NCBI GenBank assembly: GCA_964527795.1 | Contig: CAZGOS010000189.1 | Coordinates: 1-6,119, forward strand | Reading direction: 5' to 3' | DNA from: SMXL01 sp964527795 | GTDB taxonomy: Bacteria > Bacteroidota > Rhodothermia > Rhodothermales > UBA10348 | DNA length: 6,119 bases | Shown here: positions 1-5,932 of the stretch, piece by piece | Layout: the number at the start of each line of letters is the position of its first letter | Numbering within the stretch: the stretch's first letter is position 1 | Notes under the pieces: generated by a model | The model's database searches: none | What the model was told of the DNA's origin: nothing | The model's input: only the letters and a program-made list of their open reading frames with translations | Position numbers and translations under genes: made by a program

Positions 1-243
1 GCCGTGCACATAAAATCCATGCGTTGCAAAAAATGGAGAGCCTTCTCCCAATGCCCCATCGATGCTGTGAACGGCTTTTGGTTTGTTAATCGGCTCCACA
101 TCCACCTCGATCGATGCAGTGAGTGCGCTGGGTGGATTAGGGTATGACGCCAGGATCGCCTGTGATCCGAAGACCCAGATTTCGTCATCATCGGCCACTG
201 TGCATGCTGCCCGGATGGCATGCTCCAATTGATAATAAGTCAT
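1..243 (-). CDS. Nucleotidyltransferase-like protein (DUF6036-like), N-terminal part, cut by window edge
   Basis: The first 81 codons of a gene that runs off the left edge are present. The protein shows a nucleotidyltransferase-fold signature: a hydrophobic strand leading to F26-G27-S28-Q29-A30, then an acidic pair in the segment SIEVDVEP (E46 and D48). This fits the GS...[DE]x[DE] pattern used for metal and nucleotide binding. The later stretch IDGALGEGSPF (61-71) matches my memory of DUF6036-type proteins, whose function is unknown to me. The ATG at 243 overlaps the upstream regulator's stop codon as ATGA, and a strong GGGGAGG lies 4 bases before it, so the two genes are probably translationally coupled. 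By analogy with AbiEii this could be the toxin of a pair, but that is inference. The C-terminal part, which would settle the family, is outside the window. Confidence 0.8.
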   Translation of the reverse strand, partial: MTYYQLEHAIRAACTVADDDEIWVFGSQAILASYPNPPSALTASIEVDVEPINKPKAVHSIDGALGEGSPFFATHGFYVHG

Positions 244-1166
244 CCATCCTCCCCTGATTTATTCAAGAGAGCTATTTGCTCACGATCAAGCACGGCCGGG
301 AAAGGTGAACTTTGTCGTAACCGATGAGATCTTGAAGATTCTGATACCAGAAACTGCAGAAGCTGCTGCTTGGAATATGTTTTTAAAATATTGAGCCATT
401 CGTCCAGATCTTGAGTGGCGGTGCCGACTCCCTCGGCAAGTCGATTTTCCAACCATCGAGTGGCTCTGGTGACGAGGGTTGGATCATTTCTGACAAGTCT
501 GGTCAATTGCCGCGCCCACACGTCGGCACGCTGGTCGACGTCACGGTGGGAAAGCGTCGATTGTTGTCTTTCACTTTCATTTTCAGGTAAATGACCGAAA
601 ACCAATGATACGTTATCCGCATGCATGACCGGTAGTTCCGCATCCGTGTATCCCTCCAATTCGATAGTGAGGTTGAATTCCGCTTCGACGGCATACAGAG
701 CCTTTCTCAAACTGCTTTTGATCGTGGCCACATCTCGAACAGCACTCCAGAATCCAATTTCCAGAACCATTGGATTATCATGGATTCTATTCTCCATCCA
801 TACCGATCGTGGAAATACGGTCAACGCATCAACACTGGCTCTAATTCTCGTCCCGAGACGGGAAAACTGTTTTCGTTCAGCTTCGAAGAGGGAGATGATC
901 GCTACGGGCAAACCATCGCCGGAGCGCAGAGAATATTGACGCTGGCGCTCAGACCCATACTCCTGTATAATTCCACTTTTCAGTAAAGAACCGACTGCCT
1001 TGCGAGCACCGGCTTTCGTAAGACCAACCGTGTCGGCTATAAGCGTTACCCCTATCGGTTCGATTTGGTCTGTCATCAATCTGAGAATCCTTACATGACT
1101 TTCTCGCCCAAGAACGTGATTCAAAGGGAATTCGAGCGGATTCTGGATTTTCGAAACAGGTCTCAT
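240..1166 (-). CDS. Winged-helix DNA-binding regulator with a degenerate nucleotidyltransferase-like domain
   Basis: A 308-residue protein. Residues 22-82 form a winged helix-turn-helix: helices at about 22-33 and 40-47, a recognition helix at about 50-64 (LTKAGARKAVGSLLKSGII), then a basic wing ending QRQYSLR. Residues 95-192 follow the layout of a small nucleotidyltransferase domain: a helix from LFEAERKQF, a strand at SVWM, another at MVLEIG, then a helix and the strand LTIELEGYT. The GS and DxD catalytic residues are absent, so catalysis is unlikely. Residues 205-290 look helical and are unassigned. The gene sits directly upstream of the nucleotidyltransferase-like gene with a 4-base stop/start overlap, and an inverted repeat lies about 40 bp before its ATG. 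The likely role is an autoregulating DNA-binding partner or antitoxin, like AbiEi. The DNA-binding call is firm; the second domain and the role are inferred. Confidence 0.75.
   Translation of the reverse strand: MRPVSKIQNPLEFPLNHVLGRESHVRILRLMTDQIEPIGVTLIADTVGLTKAGARKAVGSLLKSGIIQEYGSERQRQYSLRSGDGLPVAIISLFEAERKQFSRLGTRIRASVDALTVFPRSVWMENRIHDNPMVLEIGFWSAVRDVATIKSSLRKALYAVEAEFNLTIELEGYTDAELPVMHADNVSLVFGHLPENESERQQSTLSHRDVDQRADVWARQLTRLVRNDPTLVTRATRWLENRLAEGVGTATQDLDEWLNILKTYSKQQLLQFLVSESSRSHRLRQSSPFPAVLDREQIALLNKSGEDG
248..254 (-). promoter_or_regulatory. Shine-Dalgarno site for the nucleotidyltransferase gene
   Basis: The minus strand reads GGGGAGG, four bases before the ATG at 243, inside the last codons of the upstream regulator gene. 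It is the strongest ribosome-binding match seen in the window; other starts here have weak or no match. Together with the ATGA overlap it supports reinitiation or coupled translation of the two proteins. Confidence 0.6.
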
Positions 1167-1207
1167 TGGGAGTAATTGTTGCGATATAATTACTAATATA
1201 TCTAATA

Positions 1208-1243
1208 AGATACTATAAATTGTTTAAAGTTGTTATAGTATCT
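1208..1243. promoter_or_regulatory. Perfect inverted repeat, probable operator of the wHTH/nucleotidyltransferase operon
   Basis: AGATACTATAA (1208-1218) is repeated exactly in inverted orientation as TTATAGTATCT (1233-1243), with a 14-base spacer centred on TTTAAA (1223-1228). The arms are 11 bp with no mismatch, and the centre-to-centre distance is 25 bp, the scale expected for a dimeric winged-helix protein. The repeat lies in a very AT-rich stretch 42-77 bases upstream of the regulator's start codon, where its promoter should be, so autoregulation is the simplest reading. No convincing -35/-10 pair could be fixed. There is no T-run typical of a terminator; the AT-rich arms would form only a weak hairpin in RNA. 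Confidence 0.6.
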
Positions 1244-1261
1244 ATATTTCTACAATCATCG

Positions 1262-1532
1262 CGCGTGGACGCGGCCGGTCGACTGATTGTCCCCAAAGTA
1301 CCCTTCTTCGGAATGACCGCCGGTAGCGGCGAGCACACACCATGGGGGAGTGAGTTGGCAACATTGGAATGACTATCGGACGTTCGGATATCAAGTATTA
1401 GGCGCGGCGGCTCCGAGTGTGCGATTGGTGACCGTTCTTGTAACTCCAACCAACATCTATCACGCGCCTGGAATTGGCGCGTTGTACGGAAGTGAGAACA
1501 CGACCCGGGTTGGCGCGCAGCTCAGGCGCTGA
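1262..1532 (+). pseudogene. Possible decayed coding fragment in two frames
   Basis: No intact gene was found between the inverted repeat and 1575. Two plus-strand frames meet here. The first (1262 to the TGA at 1371-1373) reads RVDAAGRLIVPKVPFFGM... to EHTPWG and then stops. The second (open from about 1317, stop at 1530-1532) continues with GVSWQHWNDYRTFGYQVLG. They would join into one reading frame if the run of five G at 1344-1348 had one base fewer. The WxxWNDY stretch recalls TPR-containing proteins that carry a WNDYGI motif, but the match is too short to name a family. Base composition changes sharply at about 1260 from AT-rich to GC-rich. The alternative is non-coding DNA with chance open frames. 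Confidence 0.2.
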
Positions 1533-1575
1533 CCGTTATGTATCTTAAAAGACAACAAAGTCGAATCCGTCCGGC

Positions 1576-1842
1576 ATGAAGACCAGCATGAACATCATCG
1601 ATAGGCAATTTCAGAAGGGTAGCGGTTTCATGGTGCTACTCGGCGTGGTACTGACGTTGTTTTTCACCGCCTACGCGATCATCGAACCGGAGCAGAAGTA
1701 TTTTTCGCTTTTCCTTACCCTTATTGGACTGACCGGGACATGGCGACAGTATGTGGTTTGGAGTCGAAAACGAAAGCAGCACGGTCTCGAATTGATTGGT
1801 ACTGATCCTCAGAATGACCAGAGCGAGGGAAAAGCGGTATAA
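1576..1842 (+). CDS. Small two-pass membrane protein of unknown function
   Basis: An 88-residue protein, the only well-supported plus-strand gene in the window. Hydrophobic segments at residues 17-36 and 42-62 would form a membrane hairpin with a short turn around IEPEQK. A basic stretch, RKRKQ (64-68), follows the second segment, which predicts both ends in the cytoplasm by the positive-inside rule. The last 20 residues are polar. I do not recognise a family. The ATG at 1576 is used, but the ATG at 1588 (residue 5) is equally possible and neither has a good ribosome-binding site. It converges with the CotH gene, 46 bases apart. The opposite strand here also carries an open frame, which reads as a shadow of the CotH gene extended past its stop. 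Confidence 0.6.
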   Translation: MKTSMNIIDRQFQKGSGFMVLLGVVLTLFFTAYAIIEPEQKYFSLFLTLIGLTGTWRQYVVWSRKRKQHGLELIGTDPQNDQSEGKAV

Positions 1843-1888
1843 CCTGAATCGATCAGGAATTATACCGAAGCGAAGACGCGATGGATAT

Positions 1889-4114
1889 CTACCGCACGAC
1901 CGCGACCCGGCGTGTCTCGTTACCCGTCTCTCCAATTGCCCGGAGCAGGTAGACGCCGCCGGCCAGGGCCGAGCCAGAAACAGTAAGAGGCTGTAGTGCA
2001 TTCTTTTCGATACGGCCGTCGAACAGGACGGTGACGCGTCGACCCAGCGCATCGTAGACCTCAACGCGCACATTCTGATCCCGGCCGACGGAAAGCGTCA
2101 TCCGGGCCTGGTCGTGGAAGGGGTTGGGATAGGGTGGCGATAGGCTGATGGCGGTGACCGGCAGGTTTGGACCCGGCGGGGAGGCGACCCGTGGCAGGTT
2201 GAAATCAATCCACTCGAGCCGGTCGAAAAGCCACGTCTTCAGGTAATTGATCTCCGCCGGATACGTGCCCCCGATGAACAGGTTGGGCCAGACGTAGGTG
2301 TCGAGCACCGGCCACCGATCGAAGTTGCGCTCGGAAGCATCCTGCAGCGTAGCCGTCGTCGCATCGATGAACTGCATCAGCGAGTCCGTGCGAAACGGCC
2401 CCTGGCGCAAGGAGGCCCAGCGCTCTTGCACCCGGTCGTTAAAGGCGGGGTCCTTCCAGAGCTTCTCCCACCAGAACGGCGGCTGGAAGCTGTCGGTCTC
2501 CGGGACGCCTACCTGCACCTGAAAGCCGATATTGTTGCCTCCGTCATAGTAATCGGCGTTGCCGAAGCCCAGGTTGAAGTCCCAGATCGGGCCGAATACG
2601 AGCTTGCCGTCTCCGATGCTGTCTTTGTCTTTGTAGAAAAAGGTGCTCAGCCGGTAGGCGTCTACGTTGCGGGGGATTTCGTTCAGGATGTAGAAGTCAA
2701 CGGCCGAGTCCACGTCGATATACCGGGGGTAGCCGCTGTCCGGGTCGGCAAACTGGTCGCCGGCCATCATCTCCTCGAACGCGGCGACATAACCCTGGAT
2801 ATAGGCTTCCTGCTCGGGTACGATTTTTGAACCTTTGGGATAATGGTACTGATAGAAGGTGCCCTGGCCCAGGCCCGGAAGAGAGGGGGCGAACCAGCCC
2901 CCCAGCTCGCTGCCTGCTGTCTTGTCGATCTTAAAAATGTAGCCGCCCGTGAGGTCGTCTCCGTCGATTTCGTCCGATTTCAGCTTGTTGATGTCCACGC
3001 GGTTTTTATCTCGCTTGAGCTTCTCCATCAGCACGTACACGCCGCGGTAGTCGCCGTTCAGGATGAGTTCGACGAAGCGGGTGCGACTGGCGTAGCGACC
3101 CGTCCGGGCGGCCATGTGGAAGATGAGCCTGTTACGCATCAGCGACTTGTCGCTGTAGGGTCCGTGCAGAACCCAGTCCTCTTCTTCGGGAAACCCGAGC
3201 AGTTCGACGTCCAGGCCCTCGCCTGCAGCGTCGCGAGTTTCAACGCCGTATGATTTCTTGGGAAACATCTGCGAGCTGGAACCCCGAAGTTCGACGCCGA
3301 TGAAACCGTCGTAGTCGTTATAGGAGTCCGAAACGTTGTTACTCGCCCCGGGGCCGTTATCGATGACGCCCATGCGCGCCGTGATCTTCGGTTCATCCGG
3401 GATCGATTTCCCCTGCGTATCGATGACGATCAGCGGCAGGTTGGACGACAACATATAGGCCGGCGCAAACCAGGCCGGAGGTATACCGTATCCGGTGGTG
3501 CCGTCCGTCAGACCGACCGAAAAGAATACGCGGGACGTCAAGTCGGAGGACGTCGCGTCCACGTTATGTGTTTGTACGGCGAGCACGTTGTCGCCCTGTC
3601 TCAACCTCGACGTGAGCAGGTTTTTCGCCAGTCCGATGCTTTCGGGCGTGCCGTTCTGGTACAGCACGGCTTCGTGGTTGCCGTCGGCGAACATGTCGAA
3701 GGGAGGGGGGACGCCGGGTGCTCCGATGTTTCTTCGAAAGATCTCAATCCCGTTCAGGTACGCCACGAAGGCGTCGTCGTAATCGACGTGCAGTACGGCA
3801 AAGCCGATTTTGCTCGTGTCGCTGATCGTAAAGGTGATGCGCTGGTACACCGAGCGCGCAGGGCCGACGATCGTACGGTCGTCGTCATCGCCGTAGCCGA
3901 ATCCGCCGGGTCCCGACAGCCAGTTTGTATCATCGAACGACAATGTGCGCCACGCAGCATCCGGTTCCGTGACGGGGACGAGGTACCGCCAGACATCCCA
4001 GTCAAAGACGACCGTTTCCCAGTGGTCGATATCCTGACTACGGGCCTCGTGCGCGACGATCGATCCGGCTAATACCAACGACAGAACAAGCCCATACGTC
4101 CTGAGCATCTGCAT
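1889..4114 (-). CDS. Secreted CotH-family (kinase-like) protein with T9SS C-terminal sorting domain
   Basis: A 741-residue protein. Residues 1-27 look like a signal peptide (hydrophobic core about 8-20, cleavage near ARSQ). Residues 40-205 form a beta-sandwich resembling galactose-binding folds (GFGYGDDDD at 71-79; DYDDAFVAYLNGIEIFRR at 111-128). Residues 227-640 are the CotH domain: RGSSSQMFPKKSYGVE (277-292), EDWVLHGPYSDKSLMRNRL (312-330), YRGVYVLMEKLKRDKNRVDI (356-375), NEIPRNVDAYR (478-488) and IWDFNLGFGN (510-519). D512 of the WDFN motif is probably a metal ligand. CotH proteins are atypical kinases; Bacillus CotH phosphorylates spore-coat proteins, but the substrate here is unknown. Residues 656-741 are a T9SS sorting domain with PNPF, VYDALGRRV and GGVYLLR, so export to the surface or medium is expected. 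The ATG at 4108 is an alternative start. The gene is markedly richer in GC than the flanking modules and appears intact. Confidence 0.92.
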   Translation of the reverse strand: MQMLRTYGLVLSLVLAGSIVAHEARSQDIDHWETVVFDWDVWRYLVPVTEPDAAWRTLSFDDTNWLSGPGGFGYGDDDDRTIVGPARSVYQRITFTISDTSKIGFAVLHVDYDDAFVAYLNGIEIFRRNIGAPGVPPPFDMFADGNHEAVLYQNGTPESIGLAKNLLTSRLRQGDNVLAVQTHNVDATSSDLTSRVFFSVGLTDGTTGYGIPPAWFAPAYMLSSNLPLIVIDTQGKSIPDEPKITARMGVIDNGPGASNNVSDSYNDYDGFIGVELRGSSSQMFPKKSYGVETRDAAGEGLDVELLGFPEEEDWVLHGPYSDKSLMRNRLIFHMAARTGRYASRTRFVELILNGDYRGVYVLMEKLKRDKNRVDINKLKSDEIDGDDLTGGYIFKIDKTAGSELGGWFAPSLPGLGQGTFYQYHYPKGSKIVPEQEAYIQGYVAAFEEMMAGDQFADPDSGYPRYIDVDSAVDFYILNEIPRNVDAYRLSTFFYKDKDSIGDGKLVFGPIWDFNLGFGNADYYDGGNNIGFQVQVGVPETDSFQPPFWWEKLWKDPAFNDRVQERWASLRQGPFRTDSLMQFIDATTATLQDASERNFDRWPVLDTYVWPNLFIGGTYPAEINYLKTWLFDRLEWIDFNLPRVASPPGPNLPVTAISLSPPYPNPFHDQARMTLSVGRDQNVRVEVYDALGRRVTVLFDGRIEKNALQPLTVSGSALAGGVYLLRAIGETGNETRRVAVVR

Positions 4115-4142
4115 CCGTGGTATTGTTATTGGATATGGAAGT

Positions 4143-4500
4143 TTAAAATAGAACGATCGATTGCGCCGAAGGTGTCCGCCTTTTTGTAAAGGAAAGGGAG
4201 ATTGTTTGCTGGATGGACGAGGCCTTGGTTACGCCACGCACTAATCGATAGACCTGTGGTCGATTTCCAACTTTTACGATCTGAATGGCCAAGACGGCAT
4301 CTTCAATCGTATAAGCAACTCGAAATCTACCTTGTCGAACGCGATACGCATCACCACCTGATAGTTTCTTGCTTCCGGGTTGGCGAAGATCATAAGCCAA
4401 CGCAACGATACGAGCCAATTATACGCCGGCGGTCGGCCTTTCGAGTGATGGCTCTGATTTCTTTTGCCGCGCTTTTCTTGATTAATATTGAATAGCGCAC
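4143..4500 (-). pseudogene. RelE/ParE-family toxin gene, frameshifted
   Basis: The RelE family is clear once two frames are joined. The first frame starts at GTG 4500 and reads VRYSILIKKSAAKEIRAI... to DRRRII, then ends at the TGA at 4390-4392. The second frame continues as ARIVALAYDLRQPGSKKLSG, then AYRVRQGRFRVAYTI, then QIVKVGNRPQVYR. This is the normal RelE order: N-terminal helix pair, PPGxKKLSG loop, RVRxGxxRVxY strands, VGxRxxVYR end. An extra G at 4415-4416 separates the frames. After VYR the second frame runs 33 residues further, to 4143, where a family member normally stops; a TAG lies one base out of frame at 4241-4243. Intact, this would be an 85-residue ribosome-dependent mRNA interferase. 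A GTG at 4518, overlapping the antitoxin stop, is an alternative in-frame start. A TTG at 4418 could start only a truncated product lacking the first helices. A sequencing error remains possible. Confidence 0.8.
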
Positions 4501-4517
4501 CTGTGATCGAGAGGTCA

Positions 4518-4754
4518 CTAAATATCTCCAGCGGCTTTCAATTCCTGAACAAAAGACTCGAACGAAACGCTCGGTTCATTTACGCGTGCGCTCAGATCGG
4601 CCAGGTCCTCGGCATCTTCGCTGAGTAGCGTACGGATCGCTTCATCTACAATATCGGAGATGGACTGAACCGTCTCTGCAGCCTTGAGACGAACCGCTTT
4701 GTGAAGCGCCGGATCAAAGTAGATGGTTGCACTCTCGGATTTCGTTGCTGACAT
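4518..4754 (-). CDS. RelB-like ribbon-helix-helix antitoxin
   Basis: A 78-residue antitoxin. A short strand (SATIYFD, 8-14) and two helices (15-27 and 31-44, LHKAVRLKAAE and SISDIVDEAIRTLL) make a ribbon-helix-helix DNA-binding fold. The acidic tail (46-78, with SFESFVQELKAAGDI) is the part that normally wraps the RelE toxin. The open frame extends upstream to 4853, but the ATG at 4754 is chosen because the family starts immediately before the SATIYFD strand and because the upstream part reads as promoter DNA with repeats. Its stop lies 17 bases before the GTG of the RelE-type toxin gene. The expected role is to neutralise that toxin and, with it, repress the operon. Because the toxin frame is broken, this may now be an antitoxin without a functional partner. 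Confidence 0.85.
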   Translation of the reverse strand: MSATKSESATIYFDPALHKAVRLKAAETVQSISDIVDEAIRTLLSEDAEDLADLSARVNEPSVSFESFVQELKAAGDI

Positions 4755-4761
4755 CTGAATA

Positions 4762-4808
4762 GCGTTAATATGTAAAGTCGTGATAACGCAATAACGTTTA
4801 TGTAAAAA
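4762..4808. promoter_or_regulatory. Repeat-rich probable operator/promoter of the antitoxin-toxin pair
   Basis: This stretch lies just upstream of the antitoxin ATG. GCGTTA (4762-4767) is matched by its inverse TAACGC (4784-4789). ATAACG occurs twice in tandem, eight bases apart (4783-4788 and 4791-4796). On the plus strand CGTTAATATGTAAA (4763-4776) and CGTTTATGTAAA (4795-4806) form an imperfect direct repeat. Ribbon-helix-helix antitoxins bind such short repeated half-sites as tetramers or higher oligomers, so autoregulation is likely. No promoter hexamers could be fixed with confidence. Confidence 0.4.
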
Positions 4809-4867
4809 TGAGATTTCGTTCGTCGTTCCATCGTTTCGGCGATCAGCGAACAAAAAATGGGCTCAGA

Positions 4868-5335
4868 TCAGTCCGGAGAACCTATTAATCTTGGATCAAA
4901 GACGAGTGGTTCGGGCTCCGACCAACCGATTCTGCAGAAATCGTCGTGAACCAGATTAAGAATGAAGTTGCGTTCTCCGGGCACAAGAATACTCGGAACC
5001 CTGAGTGCGGCTGAGCGCGCTTCTTCGATCCAGCGATCGCCGAATGTCTGAGACACGAATCCGACGGGTAAACGCTCCCAGGAATCAGGCAGGTCGGTCA
5101 CCGTGGCGTCTTCGATGCACTCGTCCGGGATATTCACGTTAAATAGCACGAAGTCCTGCAGGCGATCGTGACGCCCCGCATGCGTCAGCAACTCCAGCAT
5201 CGCCAGGGAAATGCTCTCAGAAACATAGACCGCATTTAAACCGGGCGAGTTGAATCTTCCGCCGTATTTTTCAGCACCCACACCTGAAAAAGCACGGGCG
5301 GTGTGAACACGTTTGGTGATCCGGTAGGCTTTCAC
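4868..5335 (-). CDS. RES-domain toxin
   Basis: A 155-residue RES-domain protein, the full length usual for the family. It begins AYRI with conserved R5, then YGGRFNSPG (R27), AVYVSES (Y37), E48 in a helix, and RVPSILVPGERNFILN near the end (S115, N127). The arginine, glutamate and serine match the residues that name the domain. Studied RES toxins degrade NAD+ and stop growth. The usual NP...H motif after the last strand reads N127-L-V-H130 here, so the proline is replaced. The start is GTG at 5335: an in-frame TGA immediately precedes it, and an ATG at 5342 lies in another frame. The gene follows its Xre/DUF2384 antitoxin after 37 bases, the standard order for RES-Xre modules. It appears intact. 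Confidence 0.92.
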   Translation of the reverse strand: MKAYRITKRVHTARAFSGVGAEKYGGRFNSPGLNAVYVSESISLAMLELLTHAGRHDRLQDFVLFNVNIPDECIEDATVTDLPDSWERLPVGFVSQTFGDRWIEEARSAALRVPSILVPGERNFILNLVHDDFCRIGWSEPEPLVFDPRLIGSPD

Positions 5336-5372
5336 TCAGCATCCCAGCCAGTATCTGACAATTCCGCTACCA

Positions 5373-5858
5373 CTATACCGGAATGCCATATTCAATTCGC
5401 CCAAGAATCTGTTCGACCAGGCGCGCGCCCGGTTCTGTTTTCACCATCTCGAGCGGAAGCGCTCCACCGAGAGAGATGTTTTCCTCCTTCATCCACTGCT
5501 CGGCGTTTTCTGTGCCACCCAGAGTCGATTCGGCAGCGTCGAACAACCTTGCAACACGATAGAGTCGATCGGATTCGTCCGTCGTTAACCGCCTCTCAGA
5601 TTCCCGACGCGCGAGCGTGCGCGGCGACATAATGAGCACGGCTGCAAGGCGGCTTCTTGCAATACTCAGTTTTTCTTGCAGCAATTCGACCGCCAGATAC
5701 GGCAAACCCTCTCGAATCCGCTCGTCAGCGTACGACAGATCCCAATCTGCGTAACAGAGGTGTTGACGGTCTTTGCCGGCAGAGGTCTGACCCGTCCGAG
5801 GGTGTCTCGACCGGTCTTTCTTCGTTTTCTGGGATCCTTTTGTGCTTTGATTCTTCAT
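5373..5858 (-). CDS. Xre/MbcA/ParS-type antitoxin with DUF2384 domain
   Basis: A 161-residue antitoxin. Residues 1-35 are a basic, probably disordered tail (KKDRSRHPRTGQTSAGKDR). Residues about 50-106 are an Xre-like helix-turn-helix, with IARSRLAAVLIMSPRTLARR as its core. Residues 113-161 are a DUF2384 toxin-binding domain: the AEQWMKEENISLGGALPLEM segment and an ARLVEQILGRIEYGI end. Such proteins block the RES toxin active site and repress their own promoter. The frame is open to 6011, and ATG 5903 (176 residues) is an alternative start. ATG 5858 is chosen because a TATAAT box abuts ATG 5903 directly, so a transcript from it would begin after that codon. The toxin gene follows 37 bases downstream. 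No strong ribosome-binding site precedes either ATG. The family call is firm, the start less so. Confidence 0.85.
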   Translation of the reverse strand: MKNQSTKGSQKTKKDRSRHPRTGQTSAGKDRQHLCYADWDLSYADERIREGLPYLAVELLQEKLSIARSRLAAVLIMSPRTLARRESERRLTTDESDRLYRVARLFDAAESTLGGTENAEQWMKEENISLGGALPLEMVKTEPGARLVEQILGRIEYGIPV

Positions 5859-5903
5859 CTGCCGCGTGGTTGAACGACGAGTCCGCGAATCGGCATATGG
5901 CAT

Positions 5904-5932
5904 ATTATACACTACGTTTTGCCTAATCCCAA
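5904..5932 (-). promoter_or_regulatory. Sigma70-like promoter of the RES-Xre module
   Basis: The minus strand reads TTGGGA (5932-5927), 17 bases, then a perfect TATAAT (5909-5904). Spacing is ideal; the -35 box matches TTGACA at four of six positions. Transcription would begin near 5897, giving a leader of about 40 bases to ATG 5858. The Bacteroidota type of -7 box (TAnnTTTG) was not found here, so the promoter looks like the general bacterial type. Confidence 0.5.

Noticed and set aside
1213..1449. Minus-strand open frame of 78 residues
   Set aside because: No recognisable motif; its 3' end runs into the inverted repeat and AT-rich promoter region of the wHTH gene.
1843..1857. CCTGA/TCAGG stem with a 5-base loop between the convergent genes, considered as a terminator
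   Set aside because: The stem is only 5 bp and no T-run follows on either strand.
1636..2073. Minus-strand open frame of 145 residues overlapping the membrane protein and the CotH end
   Set aside because: It covers the CotH 3' end in another frame and the antisense of the 88-residue gene; the composition is unlike a protein (arginine- and serine-rich, no domain).
2426..4072. Several long plus-strand open frames opposite the CotH gene
   Set aside because: They are antisense shadows typical of GC-rich coding DNA; the CotH frame has clear domains across the whole length.
4755..4853. N-terminal extension of the RHH antitoxin up to 4853
   Set aside because: The extension lacks family similarity and covers the repeat-rich promoter region; the family begins at the ATG at 4754.
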